This document shows, piece after piece, positions 35,297-46,800 of a stretch of DNA of 64,000 nucleotides; the first letter of the stretch is position 1, and every line of letters starts with the position of its first letter. A program made the translations under genes and the position numbers. The stretch comes from Pipra filicauda (taxonomy: Eukaryota > Chordata > Aves > Passeriformes > Pipridae). The notes under the pieces are model-generated. The model saw nothing but the letters and a program-made list of their open reading frames with translations, ran no database searches and was not told where the DNA came from. The stretch is taken from contig NW_024104292.1 in NCBI RefSeq assembly GCF_003945595.2, forward strand, positions 1,302,001 through 1,366,000, in the 5' to 3' direction.

Positions 35297-36807
35297 TCCT
35301 AGGAGTGGCTAAATGGGCCTGTGGTCCAAGGACAGATGCACACTGATTTTTCAGGAGTGTTAAAGACGCTCCCACCATCAGCTGTTGTTATCACAGTGTG
35401 CCACCACTCAGACTGTGTCTATTCCTCTGTCTGGAACTCTATTTTCTCTTGGCAAAATCTGACATTCTCTGCTCTTTGGTAAGTAATGTGTGCCATTACC
35501 ATACACAGCCATCTCCTTAAAATGTCATTTCAAAACACACCTGAATGGTTTAGTGCTCAGTCTGCAAACAAAGGAGCAATTTTATAAATACCTTGATTTT
35601 TTTTTTAGCATTTATCTTTTGCTCCATATGTCCTCAGCAGCTTTAATAACCTGTTGGAGGCAGAAGGATAAAAAACAGTAGTGAGGAGAAAATTTTAGTA
35701 AACACACAATTCAAAGCCCATTTCGTCTGAGGCCATACATTAGCATCTAGCTTCCGCCTTATAACCCATAAGACACCATTTAAATGATGGATACTTCTAC
35801 CTTGATCTTCATGGCTAGACTTCCTACGCACCCAGTTATGCAGAGTAGCACTGATCAGTGTTGCCAGGAAGCCAGTTAATAATGTCTTGATACATTCATA
35901 GGCTGGAACATAGAGTACAGCAGGCTGAAGGCTACTTTAATAAACTACAAGCTCATTGTACCTACACAAGATCAACTGCTTCAGCCCCTCCTCAGTCCTG
36001 ACAGTTTGCTCCAGTAGGTATCAGGGTCAGAAGAGTACTGGCATTGGCAATACTTACTGTATGCATCAGAGCAACCAGCACCAGCCTCATAGCCTTTTGC
36101 CTGAGAGGAGCAATGATCCTCTGTATAATGGGATGTTAAAGATAATACACAATTTTGTCACTATGTCATTAAATCACTTTGATGGGATTTTAATGGTTTT
36201 TTGTCTGGCTTCCTGTCTGCAGGATTCCTTGATGGCATTCTTTTCCACTCTTTGCCCCTGTATGGGCAAGCTGGGTTTTCCACAACCCTAACTTGAATCC
36301 TGAAGAAATTAGATGCTGACTGTCAGTGGAAATCACTGTTTTCTAGGCCCAAGTCACTTGTTCTCAGAGAACAAAGTTAACTAAGAGAGTGTTTGAAGAA
36401 GGAAGATGAAATAAGTTTCCATGGGAAGCAGAGGACAAAGATAATAATTCCATTGGGTTCATTGTTCTAGAAAGACTTGATAGTTTGAGTCAATTCAATC
36501 AACTTCAACTACTCGAAATCTGGATATCTATTCTTAGTAAAACATATTTGTTAGATACCAAATTAGGTCTCCATGATTTCACTTTTCAGAGGACCACTGA
36601 TGTCTCACTGACACTGGGCATGTCACTTTCAGGAAGTAGCTGTAAGATGGGAAGAAACCTGTTCTTGGAGGACAATAACTCCAGAACAAGATCAGAGAAC
36701 CTGCTCTAGGCTGGGCTAGGAAGAAAAATCTTATAAGGAAAGGACCAAGTAGCAGATATTGTCTGCGTTTCCTTCAGACTGTGTGTACTTAGTATCTGTG
36801 GATAAAA
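35297..36807. other. Unique sequence, no gene seen
   Basis: Open frames of up to 111 codons (35956-36291, plus) carry no recognised domain, and there are no repeat edges. Confidence 0.4.
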
Positions 36808-37257
36808 GAGCAGGTCCAGTGAGGACCCACAAAATGATTTAGAGGACTGGAACACCTCTCCTACAAAGAAAAGCTGAGAAATTTAGGGTTGTTCAGCCTG
36901 CATAAGAGAAGGCTCCAGAGAGACCTTATCGCAGCCTTTCAGTACCTAGAGAGGGCTTATAGAAAAGATGGAGAGAGACTTTTTTCCAAGGCCTCTAATG
37001 ACAGGACAAAGAACAATGGTTTTCAATGGAAATAGGGTAGATATATACTGGACATGAGGAAGAAATTTTTTTTATGAGGGTGGTGAGACACTGGCACAAG
37101 TTGTGCGTGCCCAATCCTTAGAAATGTTCAAGGCCAGATTGGATGGGCCTTTGAGCAGCCTGGTCTGCTGGAAGGTGTCCCTGCCCATTGCATTGGATTT
37201 GGACTAGATGATCTTTATTGGTCCTTTCCAACCCAAACCATTCTATCATTCTATGAT
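36808..37257 (+). mobile_element. CR1 LINE 3' fragment, plus strand
   Basis: It starts at 'gcaggtccagtgaggacccac' (a worn 'gtccagaggagggccac'), then 'gggttgttcagcctgcat', 'ccagagagaccttatcgcag', 'caaggccagattggatgg', 'ctggaaggtgtccctgccc', 'ggtcctttccaacccaaacc' and 'ttctatcattctatgat'. It is about 450 bp long with no open ORF2. Confidence 0.93.
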
Positions 37258-39067
37258 ACTATCTAGTTCTCCTGTCTCCACTCCAGCTCATTTTTTGATG
37301 GGGGAAATGACTTAACCATAATTTGAGTCTTGGAAGAGGTAGGAATATTGTAAGGTAAAGGGGAAATACTCATTTGAGGTCATGAAAAGGGACAAAATTA
37401 TGAATGCAGTGATGTTTTCCGTGGATGCATATGATATGGTTTCAATCTTACTTCAAGTAGATCCCATTCTACACACAGTTCAGCTGCCCCTCCATTTAAT
37501 GCAACCACCTCTGGAACTGCCTCAGTTTTCCCTGCAGGAAAAACAGCATGCAGTTCCATCAGCCCAATGCATGGGGCAGTAAGTTGTGGCTCAGAGGTAA
37601 AAAATAATGACTAGAGAGGAAAATTCGTATCATCTATAACCCTGGAGAAAAATCTGTGCTAGATTTCTTTAGATGATCTCAGAAACTAGAAATCCTTTAT
37701 CCTGAAGATGGACTTACATGAAGGTTGCCATTGCATTTAAGAAAAAGGCTTATCAATGATCTGATGGAAAGGGGGAATCAGCTTGCATTTTACTATGAAA
37801 GAAAACTCTTTATTTGCTGTCTCAAGAAGGCCAGTAGTCCAGCTCTTTGTGCAAAACCCTTATACCTCTCAAGCTGTATCACACAGGCGTTTTCATGCTG
37901 CTATTCATTACGTGTAAATGTTTCTTTGTCCCAACACAAACTTGCAGCTGTCAACACAGCCAACACTAACTACCAGGAAATGATCTGTCTGAGAAGGAAA
38001 TGTTGCAAGCTATCAAGTCCCCACAATGTGCTAAAACATCCGTAGAGGCAGGCTGCCAGGAGTTTATTATAAACTATTGACCATATGTTCTCTTGGCTTC
38101 CACAGTTTTGAACAAGGAAATGTGTCATCAAATAATCCTGAAGGAAAAGGAGAATGAACTGTGCAGGGGAAGAATCATAATGATACTTTACTGGGATGGT
38201 ACTCCAATGTCTGCTTTCCTGAAGAGTGTGAAGGCTAAAAAGATCAATAGAGATATAAAAAGGGATTTGCACAGGAATAACTTGGCAGGAACTCCACCAT
38301 ATGGAAACCTCAGGAGGTGTGATGGATGTCTGATGGTTGTCATTCGTGCTGGTACAAGAAACAATAACTTTTTCATGTATATTTCTCTCTTGGCCCTACT
38401 CAAGACACGTATGCCAAGACGTGAATGTATTACAAAACTCGAGGTGAAGCAGACCGGTGACCCCACCATCCAGACTTGCTGACCATGCTGGTGAACTAAC
38501 TCCACATATATGCAGTGTAGCTACGGTTGGCATTGAACAAGAAATGAATTTGGCAAAATAGATCCACATAGGAAGGAGACTGAACTGAGGATACATCAAT
38601 CTTTACTATTGCAAGCTGGTAATATTTCTTTGTAGGCTAGTGTTTTCCTGTGCTGATACTAGACAGTGGCAGGTATCACTGCCTCTTCCACTCCCAATTC
38701 CTGCTGTTGCAAAACACTAAACTCCATGGGTTGTGACACATTTTTCTCCATTTACCTGACAGATGATACCACTGGTACCCACAATCACTCTCACAGCTCA
38801 GTGTAGAGCCCTTCAGAGCTTGAAAATATGTTGACAAGCAGGCACCAAGAATGAATCAGCAGTGCCCGTGGTGAGTGGACTAATAAGCCCATTGGAAACA
38901 GAGTTTGTGGAACATGGTAGGTAACTTCAAGAATATGCATCTTACTAGGCAAGGTTAGGGCAGAAGCCAAGTGTGTTCTTGATAAGATGAGGTTTGCCAA
39001 TTGATGACAAAATAGAAGCACGATTATGAAAGGCACATAAGCCAAAATATATTTCGCTGAAACACAA
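37258..39067. other. Unique sequence, no supported gene
   Basis: It includes a 129-codon plus frame (38093-38482) rich in basic residues, preceded by a pyrimidine stretch ending in AG at about 38103. I cannot match it to any family, and the flanks show no companion exon. Confidence 0.4.
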
Positions 39068-39170
39068 CTTAACTAAAAGGGGTTAGATTTAGACTAGATA
39101 TGAGGAATAAACTTTTTACAATAAAGGTGGTGAAACACTTGAACAGATTGATCAGTGGTGCCCCATCCCT
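39068..39170 (+). mobile_element. CR1 LINE internal fragment, plus strand
   Basis: It shows 'ggttagatttagactagatatgagg', shortened in meaning to the CR1 'gggtagatttagactggat' segment, then 'aggtggtgaaacactt' and 'gtgccccatccc'. The 3' UTR and terminus are missing, so this piece has lost both ends. Confidence 0.7.
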
Positions 39171-39914
39171 TTTATTTCAGCCTTAAATGCCACAAGTATC
39201 TTCCAACTAAGCATGACTATGCTAAGAAATTCCTTTCTGTGTCTTGACTCCCAATATACTCTGAGAAATGTGCTACTTCTTTGTTTTTCTGAATTGAAAC
39301 TAATGGAACCGTGCAGCTGTGGGGGTGACTCAGCAAAATGGCTCTGCTTATTCATGCACATGACATCCTGTGACAAGAAAGTCTCACATTTTCAAGATAA
39401 CAAATGTCTTAGTTTCATTAATATCTTTTGGAAAGAGTGGTAAAATTATTTTGAAGAGGAAACAGTAAATCTGAGATTCCACTACACCAACATGTCAAGA
39501 TGGCAAACACAAAAATCATATCAAGAGTATGTTACACTTCAAATTTTATTGGATTCATAATTATTTTCATACATCCCAGGCAAGAGTTAGTAGTTTCTAA
39601 AGCAAGGCTTAAAATACAGAACATATGGCAGATGAAGTGATGCTAATAACAATGGGAAATAATGAGAAGAGAAATGTTTTGCTAACAAGCGCTTTTTACT
39701 TTGTAAATTTTTCCTTAGGATTAAGGGAGGAACTTGGAATTTGATAGCTGGAGGAGAAAAATGGTAGAAATCCTTCATGATCTGAGTATTTAACCTCTAA
39801 AAGCCTAGGGTGAATGGACTGCTTTTTACATTTAATAGAAAAAACCTGACAATGATTAATGAAATGATCTGTTCTAGTTGGGCTTTTTGTTTGCTTTGGT
39901 TTGGGGGTTTGTCT

Positions 39915-39934
39915 GTTTGTTTGTTTGTTTGTTT
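39915..39934 (+). repeat. (GTTT)5
   Basis: Five exact GTTT units inside a G/T-rich patch (39895-39950). Confidence 0.95.
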
Positions 39935-40571
39935 GGGGTTGTTTATTTTTTTCCGAGACAGTTTTGAGAGTTCTACAAGGCCTGACAGAAGCAGTAAGAT
40001 TCACCTGTTTGAAAATATATATCTGAAGTGGTTTTAGGTGGTTAAGTTTTCATCTGCAACTCTTTTTTCATTTTGCTGCATCTACAGCAATACGTAAGGG
40101 CTTCTGGATGTTTAAAAGACCTCTTGAACATATGCTGACTCATATCATCTCAAAGAAAGACACGTAACCCACGCTTAACTCTATTGCGCCAAAATTTCCA
40201 GGTGTTTAAATTCTGTACAAACTGTGGCAGAGTCAAAAGACAGCCTTCAAATAAACTATGATACAAACACATTCTAGTTTTCGGTTAGTAAACAATTTGT
40301 GCTGCAAGGAAGAGACAATAGCAAGAAAAGGTGTTATCCCAGACCCTTTAGTTTAGGTAATTGTGGCCGGTGGGACTTTAGCATCTGAATAAGGACTAAA
40401 CTAAGGATGGAATAGATCATTAGGTTGGGAAGGGGCAGCAGTGAAAATTCAGCTTGAGAGGAAGAACACAGTGGTGGATACCATGTGCAAAACCTGAGGG
40501 CAATTCAGCTGCTATGTGTACCCTTATCTTCCCTGTGTCTGATGTTCCAAGGACTGTTATCTGGGATGAAG

Positions 40572-40619
40572 ACTGATGGGCCCAATCACTGATGGGCCCA
40601 ATCACTGATGGGCCCGATA
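40572..40619 (+). repeat. 16-bp tandem repeat, three copies
   Basis: The unit 'actgatgggcccaatc' occurs at 40572, 40588 and 40604. The first two copies are identical and the third ends 'cgatat', with the variation confined to its last four bases. Each unit contains GGGCCC. Confidence 0.95.
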
Positions 40620-41174
40620 TCTTTGAAAAAATGGGTGACTGCTTGCAGCCAAAAATTTGGAATGATCCTGAGCCCTTGCTGAGGCCAGTACCCAGACTGG
40701 TTAGGAGGTTAGGAGGGTGCTTCTTGGCCTTCGCCAGAACTACACTGGAGGTATTGAAACAACATCATCATCCAAAGTTCCTTGCCCCCACAATATTCCT
40801 AAGTGTCGTTTAAGTCATTATATGTAAACTTAGCCAGTGTGTTCCCCTTGGTGAATGCCCTTGCCTCTCACCACTCAGGAGGGTAATTCTCTGCCTGTGA
40901 TAACTTCTGAACTCCTCTTCACACTGCTGCTACTTGGGCTTTGTGGGCAAACTGCATCAAACTCCAGGCTAAAGACAAACACTATTCAATTCTCATTTGA
41001 CGTCCTTAGAAAAGTGTACCTCTGAACAGTGCAACTAAAGCCACCATTGCCAGCACCCCAAGCTCCTTTCAGCACCAACTGTCTAGTCAATGGCTTCTGA
41101 GCTTCTGGAGAATCTCATCAGTATTTGTCAACTTATATTTCTTCTACCTTTGATATTCTATTCCATCACGCACT

Positions 41175-41876
41175 TCAACTTTATCCCCATTAAGTTGAAA
41201 GTCCTGCACCTGGGGAGGAAAAACTCTGTGTACTAATATATGCTGGGGACCACCCAGCTGGAAAGCAGCTTGGCAGAAGGGACTTTGGGGTCCTGATGGA
41301 CACCAGGTTGAGCGTGAGCCAGCAATATGTCCCTGCTACAAAGAAAGCAGATGGAATCTTGGGTTGCATTAGGCCAGGTGTTGCCAGTCTGTCATTTCCT
41401 CTACTCAGCCTCACCTTAAGTACTGTATCCAGTTCTGAGCTCCTTAGTCCAAGAGAGTCATGGAAACAATAGAGAGAGTTAACAAAGAGCCACAGGGATG
41501 ATCAAGGGGCTGGAGCACCTCACATGCAAGAAAAGACTGAGAGAGCCAGGACTGTTCAATTTGGAGAAGGTTCAGGGGAGATCTTACAGGAGGGTGCAAG
41601 GAGGACAGAGACAGTGTCTTTTCAGTGCTGCCCACTGACCAGAGGCAATTGGCACAAACTGAAACACATGAGGTTCCCTCTGAACATCAGAAAACACTTT
41701 TTTACTGTGAGGGTGACTGAGCACTGGCGGATTGCCCCTGGGAGGTTGTGGAATCTCCACCTCTGAAGATATTCAGCAGCTCTCTGAATATGGACTTGAG
41801 GAACTGTAGTATGAGGGTTGGACCAGATGACCTCCAGAGGTCCCTTCCAACCTCAACTATTCTGTAATTCTGTGAA
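41175..41876 (+). mobile_element. CR1 LINE, about 700 bp, plus strand
   Basis: In sense it shows 'gttgaaagtcctgcacctgg' (N-KC-VLH-G region), 'ggtcctgatggacaccagg', 'tgagcgtgagccagcaatat', 'gggttgcattaggccagg', 'actgttcaatttggagaagg', 'gaggttgtggaatctccacc', 'ggttggaccagatgacctcc' and a terminus 'ctattctgtaattctgtgaa'. The wording of the 3' UTR differs from most copies in the window, so it belongs to another CR1 subfamily. ORF2 is broken by frameshifts. Confidence 0.93.
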
Positions 41877-41984
41877 CATCTGGAAGCCATTTCTTCATGA
41901 TGCTGCTATATAAGGGCCCCACAGAGCTGCTGCCTATGGAACTACATGGCTAATTCAATGCCTATTTGTAGCAAATTCTCATCG

Positions 41985-42505
41985 TGTCACAGAGATTTTT
42001 TCCAGACTCAAAGGATTTGTCTAAGTAGGGGGTTCAGGGGACCCTGCGCAAGAAATGGGTGAGGACATGAACTGGTTTGGGAATTTCTCTTTGCTCAAAA
42101 GATCCTGCGCAGCCCTTCCAAATATAAGTTTGGGAAAATGTATGAGAATAGAGACATTCTGTCTTTCCCTTGGGCTGTTTTTTGCCAGGACAGACAAAAA
42201 AGGCAAAACCTTATCAAGGAAGGTGTTTGCTACATAAAAGCATTCTTTCCCACAGATAGGGGAAGGGAAGATGAGAAAAGAAAGGGATGAAACTGCAAAA
42301 AACAGCCCAGAGGGCAGTATGGGTATGTCCCAGGCCTTTGATAAGTATGAACAAGGACTCCTGATTGGTGTCTGTTTGTTTCTTTCCACCCAGCTGTGAG
42401 TTTCATGGTTGTACAGTGTTTCCAAATAAACTTCCTTTACTTTTTGAAAGCCCATGGCTTAGCTCTCTGGTTACCTGAATGCATACTTGGAGCGTACAGT
42501 CCACA
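41985..42505 (+). mobile_element. Probable solo LTR, plus strand
   Basis: An AATAAA (42425-42430) is followed by 'cttcctttactttttgaaagccc' (abbreviated) and a U5-like tail 'ctctggttacctgaatgc' and 'acttggagcgtaca'. This resembles the 3' half of avian beta-retrovirus-like (ERVK) LTRs as I know them. The start is placed at 'tgtcacagag' only because it begins with TG. The edges are uncertain and no 6-bp target duplication is visible. The 144-codon minus frame covering this block is not coding. Confidence 0.5.
42425..42430 (+). promoter_or_regulatory. Poly(A) signal AATAAA of probable LTR
   Basis: AATAAA lies about 70-80 bp before the proposed LTR end, the usual R-U5 spacing. Confidence 0.5.
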
Positions 42506-42630
42506 GTGAAAAAAATCTGCTCTCTGGAAGACTGTGCTTTAGCTGCTCAGAAGAGGCTTGATCACAGTGTTAGACCTATCTTGTGGGGGAAAGTCCACTT
42601 TCCATCTCCTAGTGACATTCAGTTGAGATT

Positions 42631-42783
42631 CAGACACTGAAAAGTACGTATGGGGTAGGAATTTAAAATGCTGCTGTCGATGATGGAGACCTAGATCCTC
42701 ATTCAGTTGCCTAAACATAGTGTGTGATACTATTGGAATTTCTTGTGCAAGATACCTGCATAGAGCTGGCAATCATGATGAAG
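42631..42783 (+). repeat. Local duplication, copy 1 (153 bp)
   Basis: It runs from 'cagacactgaaaagtacg' to 'ggcaatcatgatgaag'. It matches 43681-43833 at 150 of 153 positions without gaps, exactly 1050 bp away in direct orientation. The three differences are all transitions (42646 C/T, 42693 A/G, 42774 C/T); the first turns a CpG in this copy to TpG in the other. Confidence 0.97.
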
Positions 42784-43680
42784 AGCCTACAGGAAATCCA
42801 TATCTTTTTAAAGACGTGCTTGGATGATCAAATGAATCCCTCCACAAACCAGTACAATGAAGTGAGAGCAGAAGGCAGTTCAATAGAGATTAGTCACTAG
42901 GAGTGGGGTCGAGGTATCCACATCTAGTCCCAGTTGCACTGTATTCACCATGTGTTCTTGGAGCTGGTAGCTCTATCACAGTACCTACAGGATATCTACA
43001 TATTCCTGAAAGGCTACCTAAAGGCCAAGTAGAGTACTCTGGCTTGTTTACATTGATTGATTGGCATCTGCCAAAGTAGTCAGAGCAGTTAGATTTCTGA
43101 CTGTAGGTAATGGCATAGCAATGATATGCAGTTTGGGAGAGGGTCCGCCTACCTTTGTGAAGCCTCTGTTAATGAGGATGTATCCTAGTCCAGAGAACTG
43201 TTTTCCCGAGTCAGAGGAGGCACAGCTTGTATTACTCGCTTATTGCAGATTTACTTGCAAATGTGTTTATGAGGGCATTCTCCCATATTTTGGCTGATAC
43301 ATGTCACACTTTGAAAAGGGTATTAAACATAAGACAGCAAAGAAACTTTCAGTCAACTGGAATTTTGTTCTGCTCTGTCTGCACCCCCTACACTTCTCTG
43401 AATGCTATTCTAGTATTTCTGTTGTTGCAAAATTTTAGGTTTGTTAAATCTTCCATTGATCCAGTGAAGTTCCTGCAGGTCTCCTTGTTCTGCAGGTGAT
43501 GCCTAGATTTCTCTGCCAGTGTCCTGTGAGAGCACTACTCTACCCATCCCACCAATGCCTGGCCTTCACCTTACCACTGGCAACCTAGCTGGTCTTCCAT
43601 GTGTATGCTGAGATCTTTGACTGCAAACTTTGGTTAAGAATGCAGGAGAGTTTAGCCTTGAAAGTGTGATCTGGAAGTTG
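42784..43680. other. Spacer between duplicate copies
   Basis: Unique AT-rich sequence with no visible gene. It contains no repeat of the segments flanking the duplicate, so the duplication is interspersed and not tandem. Confidence 0.5.
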
Positions 43681-43833
43681 CAGACACTGAAAAGTATGTA
43701 TGGGGTAGGAATTTAAAATGCTGCTGTCGATGATGGAGACCTGGATCCTCATTCAGTTGCCTAAACATAGTGTGTGATACTATTGGAATTTCTTGTGCAA
43801 GATACCTGCATAGAGCTGGCAATTATGATGAAG
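43681..43833 (+). repeat. Local duplication, copy 2 (153 bp)
   Basis: 98% identical to copy 1. It is bracketed by an 11-bp direct repeat 'gaagttgcaga' at 43674-43684 and 43830-43840. The repeat overlaps the duplicated segment by four bases on each side. The bracket is absent around copy 1, which suggests copy 2 is the inserted one. Confidence 0.97.
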
Positions 43834-46800
43834 TTGCAGAGTGTAAGGACATGGTCTACCTTTGTCCTGTGGTTCATCTGACCTAATCCTACACCTCAAG
43901 AGAATGTGTGAGGCTGGCCTCTGCAGTCAGTGGTTTAAGCGTATTGGTGATAAATCTCTATGTTGTCCTTTTACTATCTTTTTATATACCTGCTTTCCAA
44001 GGGCTTATCTATTACCCTTTTGGACCTGCCATATTTCTACCTGCAGGGTAGAGGCATATACATGAAGTCTAAGGGCAGAATAATTTTCAGATTAGACAGT
44101 CCCCTACAGGTAAAAAATCATCCAGATTCCTCATCTTCTTGTTAAGTCTAAAGCTGTATATTACAATAAGCTATTCAATTTCCCAGAAAAAAAACACAAC
44201 TGTATCCCATCCCACAGGGAGAAAATGAACACATCTATCCTCCTTGCAACAAAATCTGTAAGCCCTCATTAGAGTACTGACCACACTATATGGTTTTCCT
44301 TTTCTGATTTTGGCTGGTCCTTGGTTATTAAGAGAAAAGCAATATAAAAGGCATCTAGGCCCTTCAAAGGCAAGTACTATTGGGGGAAAAATCATTTATG
44401 CTACTGCAATTGAAAACAAAATTTGGACATATCTATTTATTCCACTCTTATCCTTTTTCTCCAACCAACCTCCCACTTCTAGGCTTCATTTATCATGTCC
44501 CTCCTCCTGCAAGATTTTCCTTAAATCATATCATCCCTCAAGGCTTTGCTATGTGTCTTTTCCAAGAACGTTTTGTGAATTCCTCTGGTGCATTATAATT
44601 GTCTGAACTGGTAGCACATTTATTAGGATACAGACCCTGTCTTTTCACTTGGTGTGGAGAAGTGTGGAAATTTATACTACTATAGGAATTATTTACTAGT
44701 TTAAGCTCTATGCTTCAATTTTATTCCAAAATATATGAGTTTTGTTCTCATTAATGATCATGCCAGCTTGTCACAGTTATAAGCAGTTATCATACCTTCT
44801 GATTACAGTTGCACAGCAGCACCTCTAATCCATGAATCTCAGAAAGGTTTGTAGTCTTGTAGTATTCCATTTAAGAGAGAAATAAAGTTTATTATTGCTT
44901 TCTGACAGATGCTGAACTTCAGTGGTTTGCCTAAGATTTGTCAACAGCTCAAGTAGAACATAATCCAAACATCCACCACTTGTTTCTTTATTAGCAACTT
45001 TTAGTGAGATTCAGCTCACAAGTAATCACAGGATTGGGATGTGGCTTTTGCTGTTGAGTGCAGTGAGATATTGGCTTAGACCTAGTATTTATATAATAAA
45101 AGTCAGGTCAAATGACTGTCAGTGTTAGTTGCCATGTCATTACTGAAAGTTACTGAAACATAACTGGGTAGTTTCTTAGGACAGAAAGAAAACTAAAAAA
45201 TGATAAGGATTTAATTATATTTATGTTGCTAAAGTGTTCCAAGACAGAGGACCAATGCTGCTTTGTTGGTGTGCCTACAGGAGCAGCATGTGCCCTGACC
45301 GCATCCTGTTAAACCAGCTGAGCATGACTGCTTCAGCTTTGCTGCCCTCTGCCCTGCACAGCCCTCCAAAAGTGGCCCTAGGACTCCTCTCTCAGCGGGA
45401 GAGAGGCCTTCCCACTGTGAAGACAGCTTCCTACTGGGTTGAGACCCACAGCCTCATATCAGCTATGGATATGAACTTGGAAAAAACCCACACAAACAAA
45501 GTAGTAATTATAATTTAGGGTCTTCAAGGGACACATCACACTGAACTCAGAGGACATCCAGAACCTAAGCTATGTAGCCTTTCTCCCTGGCCCCATGGCC
45601 AGGTACTCTCTCAGTAAGGTGCTTCCTGGCAAGGCAGATGTAGTGTATGATGGAGATAGTCAGACAAGTGTATGTAAGGAAGACACAGAATTTCGTGTAT
45701 TGATTCACACATTCTAAACACAGCAGCTCTTTTGAGAAGAACCATATGAAGATTATTTGACCCAGCTCTGCTCTGTACCAAAGCTGCTGAAGATGACCAA
45801 TATTTAATCAACCCAGACAGTTAGCCTAATGGAAGAAAAATATTATCACATTTTTAGAAGAATAAGAATGTGCTATTTAAACTTAAATCCTGTACTTTCA
45901 TGCTTTCTGAGCTTTCCCTGCAATTTAGAAGACATTCAGTACAAATCTAGCCTAATAAACACCAAAATGTCCTAAAATTGTGACTGAAATTGTCTGGACT
46001 AAGTCATTTAACAGCATTTCAGATTGTTAGGCCAGTGTCAGTTGTAATGCAAGTGAAATTGCAGGGTTCTTTTGAAATCACATCAATGAATGAGGGATGT
46101 TCTTATCTCACATATGAATGATAATTCCATGGTGAGAGAAAATTTCACATCCTATCCCTCTGCCTCACACTGCTGGCTAATCACTTCTGATGGAGGACAC
46201 TGGGGATTCCCACGCACTGGAGTGCAGCCAACAGCAGGATAATGCAGATGAACTTCAGTGGAAGGACAGGATTTGGGATATTTCAGGAGGATTTTCATTC
46301 TTAGCTAAATGTCATTGAAATTCAGGCAGGCCAGATCCTGTTCTCTGATGAGCCAAATGCAGATTGCTGCTGTTTCCACAGCAGCACAAAGCTGTCCAGA
46401 CCCCTCCTTTGCACCATGTGGGATATGACTGAAAGACAGCCTTAATAAATTGTTAATATATTCACTCTCCAGGCAGGTCAAATGGTAATTAACCTCTGGC
46501 TCATTGCTGCTGCTTGGAGAACCGACTCAATATGTACCATGCAGCTACAATTTGATCTGATAACTACCATACAGAGGAGGTGACAAAGGCATGCAGAGTG
46601 TCACAGGAGCTGTGAAAAGAATGGGGACAGGCTGAAAAGGTACCTCTTTGAGCAGGGTGGGCCCAGCTACAGGAAGGGCTCTGCACACAGGGATTGCTGT
46701 GGGCTGAGGGGCAGCCGAGGATAGACGTGGCAGTCTGACACTGTGTTTCCTAGAGCCCTGGTTTTGCAGTGAGTGTTGGTCATTCCTCCTGATGTGCAGG

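Larger units (their letters stand above)
39171..41174. other. Unique sequence with short simple repeats
   Basis: It holds (GTTT)5 at 39915-39934 and a 16-bp triplicate at 40572-40619. I recognise no gene and no transposon ends. Confidence 0.4.

Noticed and set aside
38093..38482. 129-codon basic open frame preceded by an acceptor-like pyrimidine-AG
   Set aside because: No family resemblance, no partner exon and no donor site that would make a consistent exon.
42021..42455. 144-codon minus frame
   Set aside because: It lies antisense across a probable LTR, and the same bases carry LTR signals on the other strand.
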